Part shown: positions 33,146-44,997 of the stretch, one piece after another
Layout: every line of letters starts with the position of its first letter
Numbering within the stretch: the first letter of the stretch is position 1
Assembly (NCBI GenBank): GCA_964433905.1
Contig: CAYSSM010000001.1
Span: 66,458 to 130,457 of the forward strand
Source of the DNA: CAYSSM01 sp964433905
Lineage (GTDB): Bacteria; Patescibacteriota; UBA1384; UBA12157; JAENIV01
DNA: 64,000 bases
Reading direction: 5' to 3'
Notes under the pieces: generated by a model
Seen by the model: the letters and a program-made list of their open reading frames with translations, nothing else
Told to the model about the DNA's origin: nothing
Databases searched by the model: none
Made by a program: the position numbers and the translations under genes

Positions 33146-35242
33146 TTATTTCTTCTTTCCCTCGATAATCTGTTGGGCGATGTGGCGAGGAACTTCGGCG
33201 TAATGGTCGAATTCCATCGTATATGAAGCCCGTCCTTGAGTCATGGAACGAACCGAGGTTGCATAGCCGAACATTTCCGAAAGAGGCACCATCGCATCAA
33301 TGACTTTTTGTTTAGCCCGATCAGACATTTTTTCAATATGACATCTTTTTGAGTTAAGATCTCCTAAAACATCACCCATAAACTCTTCAGGAGTGACAAC
33401 TTCCACTTTCATAATCGGCTCAAGTAAAATCGGATCGGCTTTTTTCACTCCGGCTTGCAAAGCCATTGAACCGGCAATTTGAAAAGATAGCTCCGATGAA
33501 TCAACATCATGAAACGAGCCATCGTAAAGCATAACCGACATATCAACCAACGGATAGCCGGCAATTACTCCTTTAGTCATGGCTTCTTTAACGCCTTTTT
33601 CAACCGCAGGAATAAATTCCTTGGGAATTGTGCCACCGACAACTTTATCGATAAATTCAAAGCCTTCTCCATGTTCTTTTGGAGCCAGTTCCAGCCAAAC
33701 ATGGCCGTATTGACCGCGTCCACCGGTTTGGCGAATATACTTTCCTTCTTGACGGGCGGTGGCTTTAATCGTTTCTTTGTAGGCAACTTGGGGAGCGCCG
33801 ACATTGGCTTCAACATTAAACTCCCGTTTCATTCTATCGACAATAATTTCCAGATGAAGTTCGCCCATTCCTTTAATAATTGTTTGGCCAGTCTCAATGT
33901 CGCCTTTAACTTGAAAAGTAGGATCTTCTTGAGTTAAGCGATTTAGGGCAATGCCCATTTTTTCTTGATCGGCTTTGGTTTTTGGCTCAATGGCCACCGA
34001 AATAACCGGTTCAGGAAAAGTAATTGATTCTAAAATAATTGGCGATTTATCGTCGCAGAGAGTGTCGCCGGTAGTCGTTTCTTTAAGTCCAACAGCAGCG
34101 GCAATTTCTCCGGCATAAACTTCCTGAACTTCTTCGCGGGCGGCAGCGTGCATTCGCACAATTCGGCCAATGCGTTCTTTTCTATCTTTGGTGGTATTTA
34201 GAACATACGAACCGGCTTTAAGAGTGCCTGAATAAACCCTAAAGAAGGTCAAAGTTCCAACAAAGGGATCCGAGGCAACCTTAAAAGCTAGGGCTGAAAA
34301 GGGCGCTTCATCGGATGTTTCGCGAGCAACTTCTTCTTCAGTTCTTGGTTTGAGACCTATAATCGGAGGAACATCTAACGGCGAAGGCAAATAATCGATG
34401 ACTGCATCCAACATTGGCTGGACTCCTTTGTTTTTCAAAGCCGAGCCGCAGAACACCGGAATAAGTTTATTGCTTATGGTCGCCACCCGTAAAACCTTCT
34501 TTAATTCTTCGTAGGTTGGCTTTTTTCCATCAAGATATTTATTTAAAAGAGTGTCATCTTGCTCGGCAATTTTTTCAATTAAAATTTGGCGGTATTTATT
34601 AACCCGTTCATGCAATTCAGCTGGAATTTCTTTTTCTATTATTTCCTGACCTTTATCGCCTTCAAAATAAACCGCTTTCATTTTCAAAAGATCGATAATG
34701 GCCGTAAATTTATCTTCAGTGCCATCGGGAATCTGCATGGCGACCGCGTTGTCAGTCAAGCGTTCTTTGATTGAACTAAAAGAATGATCAAAATCCGCCC
34801 CCATGCGATCAAGCTTGTTAATAAAGCAAATTCTGGGAACTTCATACTTATCGGCTTGATGCCATACAGTTTCCGACTGCGGTTCAACGCCGGCGACACC
34901 GTCGAAAACAACTACCGCGCCGTCAAGAACCCTCAGAGACCTCTGAACTTCGGCCGTGAAATCAATATGACCAGGGGTATCGATAATATTGAAGCGATAT
35001 TTTTCATTGGGTTTGTCTGTGGTTGCCCAAAAACAAGTGGTGGCAGCTGAGGTGATAGTGATTCCGCGTTCCTGCTCCTGTTCCATCCAGTCCATCACCG
35101 CCTCGCCTTCATGAACCTCACCGATTTTATAAGTTTTACCCGTGTAATATAAAATACGCTCTGAGACAGTAGTCTTACCCGCGTCAATATGGGCAATAAT
35201 GCCGATGTTACGATTATTTTCTAAAGAATATTCCCGCGCCAT
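33146..35242 (-). CDS. fusA: Elongation factor G
   Basis: Translocase GTPase, 698 residues: G1 AHIDAGKT (17-24), switch [15 protein letters not shown]3 DTPGHIDF, G4 NKLD, then domain IV ([15 protein letters not shown]) and domain V ([21 protein letters not shown]). Shine-Dalgarno AAAGGA precedes the ATG. It has its own promoter and is not linked to rpsG/tuf as in the classical str operon. Confidence 0.98.
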   Translation of the reverse strand: MAREYSLENNRNIGIIAHIDAGKTTVSERILYYTGKTYKIGEVHEGEAVMDWMEQEQERGITITSAATTCFWATTDKPNEKYRFNIIDTPGHIDFTAEVQRSLRVLDGAVVVFDGVAGVEPQSETVWHQADKYEVPRICFINKLDRMGADFDHSFSSIKERLTDNAVAMQIPDGTEDKFTAIIDLLKMKAVYFEGDKGQEIIEKEIPAELHERVNKYRQILIEKIAEQDDTLLNKYLDGKKPTYEELKKVLRVATISNKLIPVFCGSALKNKGVQPMLDAVIDYLPSPLDVPPIIGLKPRTEEEVARETSDEAPFSALAFKVASDPFVGTLTFFRVYSGTLKAGSYVLNTTKDRKERIGRIVRMHAAAREEVQEVYAGEIAAAVGLKETTTGDTLCDDKSPIILESITFPEPVISVAIEPKTKADQEKMGIALNRLTQEDPTFQVKGDIETGQTIIKGMGELHLEIIVDRMKREFNVEANVGAPQVAYKETIKATARQEGKYIRQTGGRGQYGHVWLELAPKEHGEGFEFIDKVVGGTIPKEFIPAVEKGVKEAMTKGVIAGYPLVDMSVMLYDGSFHDVDSSELSFQIAGSMALQAGVKKADPILLEPIMKVEVVTPEEFMGDVLGDLNSKRCHIEKMSDRAKQKVIDAMVPLSEMFGYATSVRSMTQGRASYTMEFDHYAEVPRHIAQQIIEGKKK

Positions 35243-35290
35243 TAAGTCCTTTCAAAATTTTCTTAAATTAAAATATATCTACTCTTTATT

Positions 35291-35319
35291 ATTGTATACT
35301 ATTTTTTACCCTGAATCAA
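35291..35319 (-). promoter_or_regulatory. Promoter of fusA
   Basis: TTGATT (35319-35314), a 17-bp spacer and TACAAT (35296-35291). It begins right after the terminator at 35324-35351, so fusA is a separate unit. Confidence 0.6.
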
Positions 35320-35323
35320 GACC

Positions 35324-35351
35324 AAAAAAGACGCCCCGAGGCGTCTTTTTT
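35324..35351. terminator. Bidirectional rho-independent terminator
   Basis: AAAAAAGACGCC-CCGA-GGCGTCTTTTTT: a perfect 12-bp stem with a four-base loop and T/A runs in both directions. It ends the transcript of the gene at 35370. Confidence 0.9.
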
Positions 35352-35369
35352 GTTTAAGTTTAAACTTAA

Positions 35370-35651
35370 CTACTTATCCGGAATTGTGCCTTTTTTGCGG
35401 CCGATTATCAAGTAAAGAATCGGACCAATCCAGCTAATCAAGATGATTAAAACAATCCACAGGATTTTATCGTTCTGGTTTGGAAATTGACGACGGATAA
35501 CGTCAATCAATGCCCACAAGAATAGTGCCAAGCCACCAAAGGCGAAAATAACCCAGAAAATAACCCATACTGCTGCCAATCCAACCGCGGCTGTTCCAAC
35601 TGAAGCGGCAGCTGCGGCGGCAGCAGGATCGTATGTTACAGAATAATCCAT
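35370..35651 (-). CDS. PLDc_N-domain membrane protein
   Basis: 93 residues: an alanine-rich N-terminus, a hydrophobic helix and then WALIDVIRRQFPNQNDKILW ... WIGPILYLIIGRKKG, matching the PLDc_N (phospholipase D-nuclease N-terminal) two-helix membrane domain found alone in many small proteins. Strong AAAGGAGG precedes the ATG. A promoter with TTGACA (35711-35706) in the rpsG/35651 gap makes it at least partly independent of rpsG. Confidence 0.8.
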   Translation of the reverse strand: MDYSVTYDPAAAAAAASVGTAAVGLAAVWVIFWVIFAFGGLALFLWALIDVIRRQFPNQNDKILWIVLIILISWIGPILYLIIGRKKGTIPDK

Positions 35652-35713
35652 TATACCTCCTTTTTGGAGCGACCTTTATTTAAATATGCCACTGATAGAT
35701 TCTTTTGTCAAAT

Positions 35714-36184
35714 TTAGAAGCGGGCGTAGTGCGCAAAGGCCTTGTTGGCTTCGGCCATTTTATGCATATTTTCTTTTTGCTTGACTGCCGTTCCGGTATT
35801 TTCAAACGCCGCCAAAATTTCTGCGCTAAGCAATTTGTCAAACGATTGTCCACGCGACTTGCGCGCAATAGCGATCAACCACCTCATAGCTAAGGATTCC
35901 GCCCGATCTGGATTTAATTCGGTTGGCACTTGATAAGTGGCGCCACCGATTCGACGTGGTTTAACTTCCAAAAGAGGTGAAGTGTTTTTTAAAGCTTTAT
36001 CAAAAACTTCCAATGGTTCTTTGTTTGTTTTTTCTTTAAGAATATCAAAAGCGCCATAAACTAATTTTCTGGCAGTTTCTTTTTGTCCTCGCAGCATAAT
36101 TTTATTGATAAACTTTTCCACCGTAACCGATTGATATTTAGGATCGGGATTCAATTTTCTTTTTGGGGCTTTCTTAGCTCTCAT
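35714..36184 (-). CDS. rpsG: Ribosomal protein uS7
   Basis: 156 residues: [69 protein letters not shown] and AFAHYARF. Nucleates the 30S head. Its start overlaps the rpsL end by 11 bp. Confidence 0.97.
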   Translation of the reverse strand: MRAKKAPKRKLNPDPKYQSVTVEKFINKIMLRGQKETARKLVYGAFDILKEKTNKEPLEVFDKALKNTSPLLEVKPRRIGGATYQVPTELNPDRAESLAMRWLIAIARKSRGQSFDKLLSAEILAAFENTGTAVKQKENMHKMAEANKAFAHYARF

Positions 36185-36611
36185 TATTGCCTTTCTTTAC
36201 AGATACTTTTGATCCATATTTTGAACGGCCTTGCATCCGATTTTCAACACCAGCGGTATCAAACTTGCCACGAACGATGTGATATCTAACGCCCGGCAAA
36301 TCTTTAACACGCCCGCCGCGAATTAAAACTACCGAATGCTCTTGTAAGTTATGGCCTTCACCGGGAATATAAGCAGTCACTTCCTGACCAGAAGTAAGCC
36401 GGACCCTGGCGATTTTACGCAGTGCCGAGTTTGGTTTTTTTGGAGTAACAGTTGTTACTTTAACACAAACCCCACGCAAAAAAGGCCGGCCTTTGACAAA
36501 ATTTACCGGACGGTTTTTTAAAAAATTAAAACCGCGACGTAAAGCAGGGGTTTTAGTTTTGCTTACTTTAGACTTGCGGCCGTATTTTAATAATTGTGAT
36601 ATGGTTGGCAT
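36174..36611 (-). CDS. rpsL: Ribosomal protein uS12
   Basis: 145 residues: [83 protein letters not shown]. The PKKPNSAL and GRVKDLPGV segments carry the lysines (K42- and K87-type positions) where streptomycin-resistance changes occur in other bacteria; both are lysine here. It follows rpoC by 1 bp. Confidence 0.97.
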   Translation of the reverse strand: MPTISQLLKYGRKSKVSKTKTPALRRGFNFLKNRPVNFVKGRPFLRGVCVKVTTVTPKKPNSALRKIARVRLTSGQEVTAYIPGEGHNLQEHSVVLIRGGRVKDLPGVRYHIVRGKFDTAGVENRMQGRSKYGSKVSVKKGNNES

Positions 36612-36612
36612 A

Positions 36613-39600
36613 TTATTTTTTTCCTAATGCAGTTCCCGCCGGAATTAACTTACCAATGATAACATTTTCTTTCAACCCTTGCAATCGATCTACCGCGCCT
36701 CGCGTAGCGGCATCAATTAGAATCGAGGTTGTTTCTTGAAAAGATGCGGCCGATAGAAAACTTTCAGTTTTTAGAGCCACTCTGGTGATACCGCTGACTT
36801 GTTCTTCGCAGGTAGCCGGTTTTTTGTTACTTGCTTTAAGATTATTGTTTACTTTTTGAATCTCTAATTTGTCAATAATCTGACCTGATAGAAAATCAGA
36901 ATCGCCCGATTCTTTAATTTTTACTTTTGAAAACATTTGTCGAACAATTGTCTCAATATGTTTATCGTTAATTGTTTGACCTTGAGAAGCATAGATTTCC
37001 TGAATGCTGCGAATAATATATTTTTGAATCGGCACTTTGCCACGAAGTTTTAAGGCAAGAGCCAGATCAAGATGGCCTTCAGTTAAGTCTTGGCCTTTAG
37101 AAACTTCGTCGCCGTCACTTACTTTAACATTAGCACGGCCACTGACAGCATATGTAATAGTGACTTTCTGAGTTGATGTAACTGCTATTTTTTTATCTGA
37201 AATCGAAATTTTACCAGCAATTCCGGCTCGAATGGCTTTCTTGTCCACCGCCATCGCTAAAGCTTGGCCGCTTTTAACAATATCGCCACTTTTAACATTG
37301 ACTTTGTAATCGCTATAAACATCGTATTCTTCTTTGAGATAGTCGGCAGATGACAAAACAATATTTTGACGATCTTTCTCGGCAACAATTCTAACTTTTC
37401 CGTCAATTTCGGCTAAAATAGCCGGCGACCGTGGAATCCGAGCTTCAAAGAGTTCTTCAACACGAGGTAAGCCGGAAGTAATATCTTCACCGGTAATACC
37501 GCCCATATGAAAAGTTTTCATTGTTAACTGGGTGCCAGGTTCGCCAATGGCTTGAGCCGCCATAATGCCAGAGACGGTGCCAAATTCTACCATTCTACCA
37601 ATAGCTAAGTCTCTACCGTAACAAAGCTGGCAAACACCACGTTCGGCTTTACAATTTAGAACAGACCTGACAATAACTTCGTTAATTCCGCTATCGCCGA
37701 TTTGCGTAGCTTTTTCTTCATTTATTTCTTCATTCTTTTTTACAATAACTTTATTTTTGTCTTTGATATCCTTGAAGGCTACCCGTCCAACTAATCGTTC
37801 ATCGAATTTTTCACCGATTTCTTCAGATTCTTGCCGTTCGAGCGCAAAACCTTCATCAGTGCCACAATCTTTGGTCGTAATAATAACATCATGAGAGACA
37901 TCGACAAGACGTCTGGTTAGGTAACCAGCTTCGGAAGTGCGCAAAGAAGTGTCTGATTTACCTTTTCTGGCACCGTGAGTTGAAATAAAGTATTCGATAA
38001 CTGACAAGCCTTCTTTGTAGTTTGATCTAATCGGCAGTTCAATAATTTCACCCGCCGGGTTAACCACTAAGCCTTTCATGCCACCCATCTGAGTAATCTG
38101 AGCGACCGATCCTCTGGCGCCAGAAACAATCATGACATAAACGGGATTGTTTTTATCGAATTCTTTTAGCATTTCCCCCTCAAGAATTGATCGGGCGCCA
38201 TTCCAAAGTTCGATCGTTTTAATATTTCTTTCCGAATCGGTAATTAAGCCCCGTTGATATTGATTATCGATTTCTTCTAATTTTTTATCACTGTCTTGAA
38301 GAATTTTTTCTTTATTAGAAGGAATAGAAATGTCATTAGCCGAAATTGTCATACCCGACAGGCCAGCATGCTCAAAACCGATTTTCTTGATTTTGTCGAC
38401 AATGTCAGCCGTAATTTGCATGCCGTATTCTTTAAACATATTAGTAATTAGTTTTTTGAGTGATTTTGAATCCATATCATGATTTTGAAAAGGAATTTCG
38501 TCAGGTAAAATATTGTTGAATAAAATTCTTCCCACAGTCGTTTCGATTATTTTTATTTCCGCTTCTTGAGATTTATCAAGATGCATTCTAACCTTGATCT
38601 TGGCACGAGGGTGGACAAAACCTTGATGATAGGCCAAAATAGCTTCGTTTTTAGAGCCAAAGATTTTATCTTCCCCCGAAACATTCGGTTGGATGGTTGT
38701 CAGATAATAACAGCCAAAAACAATATCCAGCCTCGGTGAAATAACTGGTTCGCCTGAAGCAGGTTTAAGAATATTGTTTGACGATCTCATTAAATTGGTT
38801 GTTTCATCTTTTGCTTGTGAAGAAAGAGGAACATGAACGGCCATTTGGTCACCGTCGAAATCAGCATTAAAAGCATGGCAAACCAACGGATGAATTTGGA
38901 TTGCTTTTCCTTCGATTAAAACCGGTTGGAATCCTTGAATACCCAAGCGATGCAAAGTCGGCGCGCGGTTAAGTAAAACATAATAATTGCTGGTAATTTT
39001 TTCTAAGATGTCCCAAACCACCGGGTCGCCGGATTCAATTAAACGAGTAGCGTTTTTAACATTGTGGACATGGCCATCAGCGATTAATCTTGAAATGACA
39101 AACGGCTTAAATAATTCCAAAGCCATAACCTTGGGAATACCGCATTGATGAAGCTTGAGTTCAGGACCAATAACAATCACCGATCGACCAGAGTAATCAA
39201 CGCGTTTTCCTAAAAGATTTTGGCGAAAACGGCCTTGCTTGCCTCGCAACATATCGGAAAGTGAACGCAATTTTCTAGCGGTGGCGCCGGTTGAAACGGC
39301 TCTGCCGCGACGAGCGGAATTATCGATTAAGGAATCAACCGCTTCCTGCAACATCCTTTTTTCATTGCGGCAAATAACTTCGGGCGCGCCTTGAGAAATT
39401 AATCTCTTTAAACGATTATTTCGATTAATAACTCTTCGGTACAAATCATTCAAATCAGAAGCGGCAAATCTGCCTCCGTCAAGCTGAACCATCGGCCGCA
39501 AATCCGGAGGAATAACCGGCAAACGGTTTAAAATTAACCATTCCGGTTTAATCCCGGCATCTTTCATATTGGTAACCAACCTTAGTCTTCTTAAAACACG

Positions 39601-40380
39601 GCGGCGATTAACCCCAATAGTTGTCTTTAATTCCAAGTTTAATTCTTCGTATAATTGATTTAAATCGGTATTTTTTAGAATTTCCGAAATTGCTTCAGCG
39701 CCAATGCCAACTTTAATAATTTGGCCATATCTTAATGATAAATCTTGATATTTGCTTTCGGTCAAAATCATTTTTCGATTAAGAGAAAGAATTTCTTGCT
39801 TGGTAGCGCGGTAAGCAATTTCAACTTTAGCCATTTCCATGTTGTTGTCAGCCAGTTTATTCTTGGCTTCCGCAAACTCTTTTTCCAATTGCTCTAAGGC
39901 GCTTTTTCGAATATTTTCATCAACATCCAAAATCATAAATCCGGCAAAATAGATCACCCTTTCCAGATCGTTGGTAGAAATATCTAAAACCAAGCCTAAA
40001 ACCGACGGTACGCCATGAACATACCAGATATGAGTTACTGGCACAGCCAAATCAATATGCCCCATTCTTTCACGTCTAACAGACGAACGAGTAACTTCGA
40101 CACCGCATTTATCGCAAATTACGCCTTTATAACGAATTTTTTTATATTTTCCGCAGTAACATTCAAAATCTTTAACCGGTCCAAAAATTCTCTCGTCAAA
40201 AAGACCATCGCGTTCCGGTTTTTGAGTACGATAATTAATAGTCTCCGGTTTTAAAACTTCGCCAAAAGACCAAGCTAAAATTTCGTCGGGTGATGCAACA
40301 GAAATTTTTAGAGCATCAAAATCGTTGATTCTTGGTTGATCTTTATGATTAGCTTGTTGTTTAAATTGAGCTCTAGCCAT
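36613..40380 (-). CDS. rpoC: RNA polymerase beta' subunit
   Basis: 1255 residues. N-terminal zinc ribbon ([20 protein letters not shown], about 74-93), catalytic [12 protein letters not shown] (about 500-511, three Mg-binding Asp), bridge helix and trigger-loop region ([38 protein letters not shown]) and the second zinc site ([13 protein letters not shown]). The start overlaps the rpoB stop. It is followed directly by rpsL-rpsG. Confidence 0.98.
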   Translation of the reverse strand: MARAQFKQQANHKDQPRINDFDALKISVASPDEILAWSFGEVLKPETINYRTQKPERDGLFDERIFGPVKDFECYCGKYKKIRYKGVICDKCGVEVTRSSVRRERMGHIDLAVPVTHIWYVHGVPSVLGLVLDISTNDLERVIYFAGFMILDVDENIRKSALEQLEKEFAEAKNKLADNNMEMAKVEIAYRATKQEILSLNRKMILTESKYQDLSLRYGQIIKVGIGAEAISEILKNTDLNQLYEELNLELKTTIGVNRRRVLRRLRLVTNMKDAGIKPEWLILNRLPVIPPDLRPMVQLDGGRFAASDLNDLYRRVINRNNRLKRLISQGAPEVICRNEKRMLQEAVDSLIDNSARRGRAVSTGATARKLRSLSDMLRGKQGRFRQNLLGKRVDYSGRSVIVIGPELKLHQCGIPKVMALELFKPFVISRLIADGHVHNVKNATRLIESGDPVVWDILEKITSNYYVLLNRAPTLHRLGIQGFQPVLIEGKAIQIHPLVCHAFNADFDGDQMAVHVPLSSQAKDETTNLMRSSNNILKPASGEPVISPRLDIVFGCYYLTTIQPNVSGEDKIFGSKNEAILAYHQGFVHPRAKIKVRMHLDKSQEAEIKIIETTVGRILFNNILPDEIPFQNHDMDSKSLKKLITNMFKEYGMQITADIVDKIKKIGFEHAGLSGMTISANDISIPSNKEKILQDSDKKLEEIDNQYQRGLITDSERNIKTIELWNGARSILEGEMLKEFDKNNPVYVMIVSGARGSVAQITQMGGMKGLVVNPAGEIIELPIRSNYKEGLSVIEYFISTHGARKGKSDTSLRTSEAGYLTRRLVDVSHDVIITTKDCGTDEGFALERQESEEIGEKFDERLVGRVAFKDIKDKNKVIVKKNEEINEEKATQIGDSGINEVIVRSVLNCKAERGVCQLCYGRDLAIGRMVEFGTVSGIMAAQAIGEPGTQLTMKTFHMGGITGEDITSGLPRVEELFEARIPRSPAILAEIDGKVRIVAEKDRQNIVLSSADYLKEEYDVYSDYKVNVKSGDIVKSGQALAMAVDKKAIRAGIAGKISISDKKIAVTSTQKVTITYAVSGRANVKVSDGDEVSKGQDLTEGHLDLALALKLRGKVPIQKYIIRSIQEIYASQGQTINDKHIETIVRQMFSKVKIKESGDSDFLSGQIIDKLEIQKVNNNLKASNKKPATCEEQVSGITRVALKTESFLSAASFQETTSILIDAATRGAVDRLQGLKENVIIGKLIPAGTALGKK

Positions 40381-43300
40381 TATTCTTCTCCTTCATCTAT
40401 CGGTTTTTCTTTCATTTCTGGTTCGGGAACATCAAGTTCGGTTACTTCGACATCTTCGTCCGCCGCCACAGATCCAACCATAGCCTTGTCTTTAACAACC
40501 GGCGAAGCAACTTTTTTTCTTGAAAGCTCGGCTGAAGTTAACATTTCGACATTTAACCCCAATGATTGAAGTTCTTTAACTAAAACATAAAAACTGGCAG
40601 GAATTTGTGGTTTTTGAATCGGCTCGCCCTTAATAATTGATTCATATGCTTTTGAACGGCCGATAACATCATCGGACTTAATCGTCAAAATTTCCTGCAA
40701 AGAATGGGCGGCACCATAGGCTTCCAAAGCCCAAACTTCCATTTCGCCGAATCGCTGGCCGCCAAATTGAGCTTTACCGCCTAAAGGTTGTTGGGTAACC
40801 ATTGAATAAGGCCCGGTTGAACGGGCGTGCATTTTATCATCAACCATATGGCAAAGTTTCATCATATAGATAATGCCAACGGTTGTTTTTTGATCAAAAG
40901 GATTGCCGGTACGGCCATCGTAAAGCTGAACCTTACCGTCCGCAGGAAGACCGGCTTTTACTAATTCTGCTTGAATAGTTGGATATTCAACGCCTTCGAA
41001 AACGGGAACTGCCACTTTGTAATTTAATCTTTGAGCTGCCCACCCAAGATGGGTTTCTAAAATCTGTCCTAAGTTCATACGGGAAATTACACCCAAAGGA
41101 TTTAAAACAATATCCAGCGGCGTGCCGTCGGCCAAGAAAGGCATTTCTTCTTCCGGCAAAACCACCGAAATGACACCTTTATTACCGTGACGGCCGGCTA
41201 ATTTATCGCCAATTTGAATTTTTCGAAGTTGTGCCACCGCTACCTCTACCATTTGGTAGACGCCGGCGGGCAATTCGTCGCCGCTTTCTTTGGAAAAGAT
41301 TTTAATATCAACAACTCTCCCATATTCACCATGAGGCAAACGTAATGATGTGTCTTTAACATCTTTGGCTTTTTCACCAAAAATAGCTCTTAATAGTTTT
41401 TCTTCAGCTGACAGTTCAGTTTCACCTTTAGGAGAAATTTTACCGACTAAAATATCGCCGGCCGAAATTTCGGCGCCGATTCGAACGATACCTTGTTCGT
41501 CAAGATTAGCCAATGCTTCTTCACCGACATTTGGAATATCGCGAGTTAGAAGTTCCGGTCCCAATTTTGTATCCCGGACTTCAAGAGAGTATTTTTCAAT
41601 ATGAACTGAAGTATAAACATCATTGCGGACTAATTTTTGAGAAATAATAATTGCATCTTCAAAATTTGCGCCCCTAAATGACATAAAGCCGACTAAAACA
41701 TTTTTGCCCAATGCCAATTCGCCTTGCTCGGTTGCCGATGAATCAGCGATAATCTGGCCATTTTTGACTTTATCACCGACTGAAACAGCCGGAGCTTGAT
41801 TAAGACAGGTCCCTTGATTAGAACGTAAAAACTTTTTTAAACGGTAACTTTCTTTTTGGCCGTTTTTTTGTTGAATGCTAATTTCCGCCGCCGAGACATC
41901 GGTTACCGTACCGTCTATCTTACTATATAGACACTGACCGGAATCTTTTGCCGCCGCCTCTTCCATACCGGTTCCGATAACAGGCGCTTGAGGTCTGACC
42001 AAAGGCACCGCTTGTCTTTCCATATTTGAACCCATTGAGGCGCGAGTGGCATCATCATGTTCGACAAAAGGAATTAAAGCCGTTGACAGGGATACCGTTT
42101 GTTTAGGCGAAACATCAACATATTGAATCTTGTTGGTTCTTTCAATTTGCGGCAGGCCAAGCCGACGAACAATGGTTCGCGATTCCAAAAAGTAGCCGTC
42201 TTTATCAAATTTTGACGACGCCGGCGCAATAATCGATTTTTCTTCCGCGTCAGCGTCTAAATAGATTAATTTATTAGTAACTCTTGGTTTTTTATTTTTA
42301 CCCTCTTCGACAACTAAATATGGAGTTTCCAAAAAGCCGTATTCATTAATTTTGGCATATGAGGCCATATAGCCAACCAAACCAATATTCGGACCTTCGG
42401 GAGTCTCGATTGGACAAATACGGCCGTAGTGTGAGGAATGAACATCACGAACTTCAAAACCGGCTCGTTCGCGCGAAAGACCGCCCGGTCCGGTAGCCGA
42501 CAAACATCTCTTATGCTCTAATTCAGCTAAAGGATTTGTCTGATTCATAAACTGGGACATCTGCGAAGAAGCGTAGAATTCCTGCAAAACCGCGGCAATC
42601 GGCCGGGCGTTAATTAATTGATTGGCGGTAACAGTATCAGGATCGAGCACCGACATACGGTCTTTAATAATTCGTTCCATACGCAAAAAGCCAACTCTTA
42701 CTTTTCCTTGGACAAGCTCGCCTACTGCTCGTACACGGCGGTTTTTTAGATGATCAACATCATCAGGCTCAGCAGTTGGATCATTATTCAAACGAATAAT
42801 CTCGCGAATCACTTCAACAACATCTTCGATTCTTAAAATTCTATTTTTAAGCTCATTTTCAACATTTAGCCCTAACCGGCGGTTTACTTTATAGCGACCG
42901 ACTTTACCTAAATCATAACGCTTTGGGTTAAAAAACATCGCTTCTAAAAATGTTTTAGCGGTATCGGCCGTCGCCAAATCACCCGGCCTGATTCTTTTAT
43001 AAACTTCGACTAATGCTTCTTCGTATGTTTTAGCGGTATCGCGACCTAAAGTCGCTTTGATATAATCGTGATCAGCATTATCATTAACGCCCTCAAAAGC
43101 TTTAATGATTTGGTCGGTATTTAAACCTAAAGAACGCAAAAAGGTTGAAATAAGAATTTTTCTTTTTCTGTCAACTTTGACATAGATTACATCTCGCTGG
43201 GAAGTTTCAAATTCAAGCCAAGCGCCGCGCGAAGGAATGATTTTTGCTCCAAAAAAATGTTTGTCACCTATTTCATTAGCGACAAAGAGAACTCCAAAAG

Positions 43301-43694
43301 AACGAACTATTTGAGAAACAACAACTCTTTCAATACCATTAATAATAAAAGTCCCACGGTCAGTCATTAAAGGAAAATCGCCTAAAAAGATATCCGATTC
43401 TTTAATTTTACCGGTAACTTTATTGGTTAAACGGACATGACATTTAAGCGATGATTGATAGGTAAGATTCTTGTTGCGGGTAGTATCTTCATCATAACGC
43501 GGAGTCTCCAATGAAGTGCTTAAAAAATCTAATTTCAAAAGCTTGCCGGTAAAGTCTTCTACCGGGTTAATTTCGTCTAATAGCTCGCGAATCCCCTCTT
43601 TGAAGAACCAGTCATAAGACTTGGTTTGAACCTCAATCAGATCAGGAAGGGGAATGGACATTTGTTTAGATTGATTGAATTGGACTCGAGACAC
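40380..43694 (-). CDS. rpoB: RNA polymerase beta subunit
   Basis: About 1104 residues. The rifampicin region (SSQMSQFMNQTNPLAELEHKRCLSATGPGGLSRERAGFEVRDVH) is intact. Further landmarks are RGANFEDAIIIS, GDKLAGRHGNKGVIS and GGQRFGEMEVWALEAYGA. The true start is probably GTG at 43694 (MSRVQFNQSK) with GAGGAG seven bases upstream; a GTG at 43718 lacks a Shine-Dalgarno. An acidic 60-residue C-terminal tail follows the conserved end. Confidence 0.97.
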   Translation of the reverse strand: MSRVQFNQSKQMSIPLPDLIEVQTKSYDWFFKEGIRELLDEINPVEDFTGKLLKLDFLSTSLETPRYDEDTTRNKNLTYQSSLKCHVRLTNKVTGKIKESDIFLGDFPLMTDRGTFIINGIERVVVSQIVRSFGVLFVANEIGDKHFFGAKIIPSRGAWLEFETSQRDVIYVKVDRKRKILISTFLRSLGLNTDQIIKAFEGVNDNADHDYIKATLGRDTAKTYEEALVEVYKRIRPGDLATADTAKTFLEAMFFNPKRYDLGKVGRYKVNRRLGLNVENELKNRILRIEDVVEVIREIIRLNNDPTAEPDDVDHLKNRRVRAVGELVQGKVRVGFLRMERIIKDRMSVLDPDTVTANQLINARPIAAVLQEFYASSQMSQFMNQTNPLAELEHKRCLSATGPGGLSRERAGFEVRDVHSSHYGRICPIETPEGPNIGLVGYMASYAKINEYGFLETPYLVVEEGKNKKPRVTNKLIYLDADAEEKSIIAPASSKFDKDGYFLESRTIVRRLGLPQIERTNKIQYVDVSPKQTVSLSTALIPFVEHDDATRASMGSNMERQAVPLVRPQAPVIGTGMEEAAAKDSGQCLYSKIDGTVTDVSAAEISIQQKNGQKESYRLKKFLRSNQGTCLNQAPAVSVGDKVKNGQIIADSSATEQGELALGKNVLVGFMSFRGANFEDAIIISQKLVRNDVYTSVHIEKYSLEVRDTKLGPELLTRDIPNVGEEALANLDEQGIVRIGAEISAGDILVGKISPKGETELSAEEKLLRAIFGEKAKDVKDTSLRLPHGEYGRVVDIKIFSKESGDELPAGVYQMVEVAVAQLRKIQIGDKLAGRHGNKGVISVVLPEEEMPFLADGTPLDIVLNPLGVISRMNLGQILETHLGWAAQRLNYKVAVPVFEGVEYPTIQAELVKAGLPADGKVQLYDGRTGNPFDQKTTVGIIYMMKLCHMVDDKMHARSTGPYSMVTQQPLGGKAQFGGQRFGEMEVWALEAYGAAHSLQEILTIKSDDVIGRSKAYESIIKGEPIQKPQIPASFYVLVKELQSLGLNVEMLTSAELSRKKVASPVVKDKAMVGSVAADEDVEVTELDVPEPEMKEKPIDEGEE

Positions 43695-43804
43695 TAAAAA
43701 ACTCCTCAAAAATACCACAGCAACACCTACTGCTTAGAGGCAGAAATTTGCGTTAATAATTATTTGGTCCCACCCTTTTTTATAACTATATTTATTACTA
43801 TCTT

Positions 43805-43833
43805 ATCTTATAATAAGATATTATTTTTGTCAA
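43805..43833 (-). promoter_or_regulatory. Promoter of rpoBC-rpsLG
   Basis: TTGACA (43833-43828), a 17-bp spacer and TAAGAT (43810-43805). It leaves a leader of about 105 nt with a small CTGC/GCAG hairpin. rplJ/rplL are not upstream of rpoB as they are in the classical operon. Confidence 0.7.
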
Positions 43834-43862
43834 GCCCTGGGGATTAATTTTTGCCGCTAAAC

Positions 43863-44366
43863 TTAAAATATTTGTTGGCTCCCACAGAAGGAAGATGTAC
43901 CAGAATCAAGTAAAATGTTATTTGACTGAGAGGAACTTTTAGGGGTACCGATGATCATTTTGTAAACATTCAAAGCGATTGCGCCAATAAAAAGTATTAT
44001 TATTATCCACAGGGCCAATTTGAATTTTATTCCGACAATATCCCAAAAAACCTTCTTGATAATTAAAAAATCGATCAATAAAATAGCTAATAAAACCAAT
44101 AAATCCAAGTAGTAAATATAGGTTATAAAAACATTCATTACGGTATAGATAATAATCGAGATTGAAAATATGGCGATTATTTTGGTAGTATCGTCAAACG
44201 CCTTGCCTCTTTTTATTTTATTGACAATGATTCTCACGATCAAATACAGAGCCAAAAAAATATTTATAAAAATAATTAAACTTATAACTCCCCGAGCTAA
44301 ACTTGCGAATATTGGCGTCGGAGCAAGACAAGTCATATAGTTAGTAAAATTTTGTTTAAATTTCAA
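43863..44366 (-). CDS. Membrane protein, unknown function
   Basis: 167 residues, start TTG at 44366 with AAAGGA upstream. Four to five hydrophobic helices (near 24-48, 62-82, 84-105, 116-134) and a Ser-rich end. The layout (an N-terminal stretch before helix 1, then helix - basic loop - helix) resembles small pilin-like/TrbC-type CPR membrane proteins only loosely. No function assigned. Confidence 0.6.
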   Translation of the reverse strand: MKFKQNFTNYMTCLAPTPIFASLARGVISLIIFINIFLALYLIVRIIVNKIKRGKAFDDTTKIIAIFSISIIIYTVMNVFITYIYYLDLLVLLAILLIDFLIIKKVFWDIVGIKFKLALWIIIILFIGAIALNVYKMIIGTPKSSSQSNNILLDSGTSSFCGSQQIF

Positions 44367-44404
44367 AATTGTCCTTTGAGAATCGTTTTCAATTATGTGC
44401 TAAT

Positions 44405-44797
44405 TTATTGTAAATTTTGATCGTCAATCACCTCTTCCTCCTGCGGTTGAGCCACATCAGCACCAACTTCAATCAGAGCGGCTTCATCGCCAGCCATTCG
44501 CTTAACGCTTAGTTCGGCAACCTCGGATGTTTTGAAAGATTCGGCAGTTTGAGGCGAAACGATAACATTAATAGTATGTGGCGGTTGATTGGCGCGAAAA
44601 CCATCAAAAAGAAAAGGAGAACAGGCATACAGGCTGACATGGGGGATATAAACACCCTCAGGAACCGGGTGAGACTGGGCTAACGACTCTTGCGTTACTT
44701 TCATCTGAGCAAAACCAACTTTTTGTTCTTTGTTTTCGCTTGTTTCCGGTGGAATTTCTGTAGGAATAGGTTCTCGGCCGATACCAAAAATACTCAT
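44405..44797 (-). CDS. Hypothetical protein, acidic C-terminus
   Basis: 130 residues, no signal peptide or membrane helix. The middle (VPEGVYIPHVSLYACSPFLFDGFRANQPPHTINVIVSP) looks like a compact beta-rich domain; the end is acidic (QPQEEEVIDDQN). AAAAGGAG precedes the ATG. Same direction as the membrane protein at 43863. Not recognised. Confidence 0.6.
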   Translation of the reverse strand: MSIFGIGREPIPTEIPPETSENKEQKVGFAQMKVTQESLAQSHPVPEGVYIPHVSLYACSPFLFDGFRANQPPHTINVIVSPQTAESFKTSEVAELSVKRMAGDEAALIEVGADVAQPQEEEVIDDQNLQ

Positions 44798-44997
44798 AAC
44801 TTCTCCTTTTTGTAAATTAACTAATAATAATTAATTGTAAAACACTGCTTAATTAAATATTAACTCAAACTGAAATATAAATCAAAGTAGCTAATTCTGT
44901 CTAAAAGTAATAATATTTAAATGTAGAATAGATAATTTCAGAAAGGAGGTGAGCAGTTTTTTTCATACCTGAAGTATTAATTAGTAAGGAGCAAAAA
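44798..44997. other. 200-bp AT-rich gap between divergent genes
   Basis: The gap should hold divergent promoters for the genes at 44797 and 44998, but no convincing -35/-10 pair was found. A perfect anti-16S match AAAGGAGGTGA occurs at 44942-44952 with no ATG at a useful distance; the real Shine-Dalgarno of the downstream gene is AAGGAG at about 44986-44991. Confidence 0.4.

Noticed and set aside
44942..44952. Gene start at the perfect AAAGGAGGTGA
   Set aside because: The only nearby start (a GTG overlapping it) opens a frame of seven codons; the next gene has its own AAGGAG.
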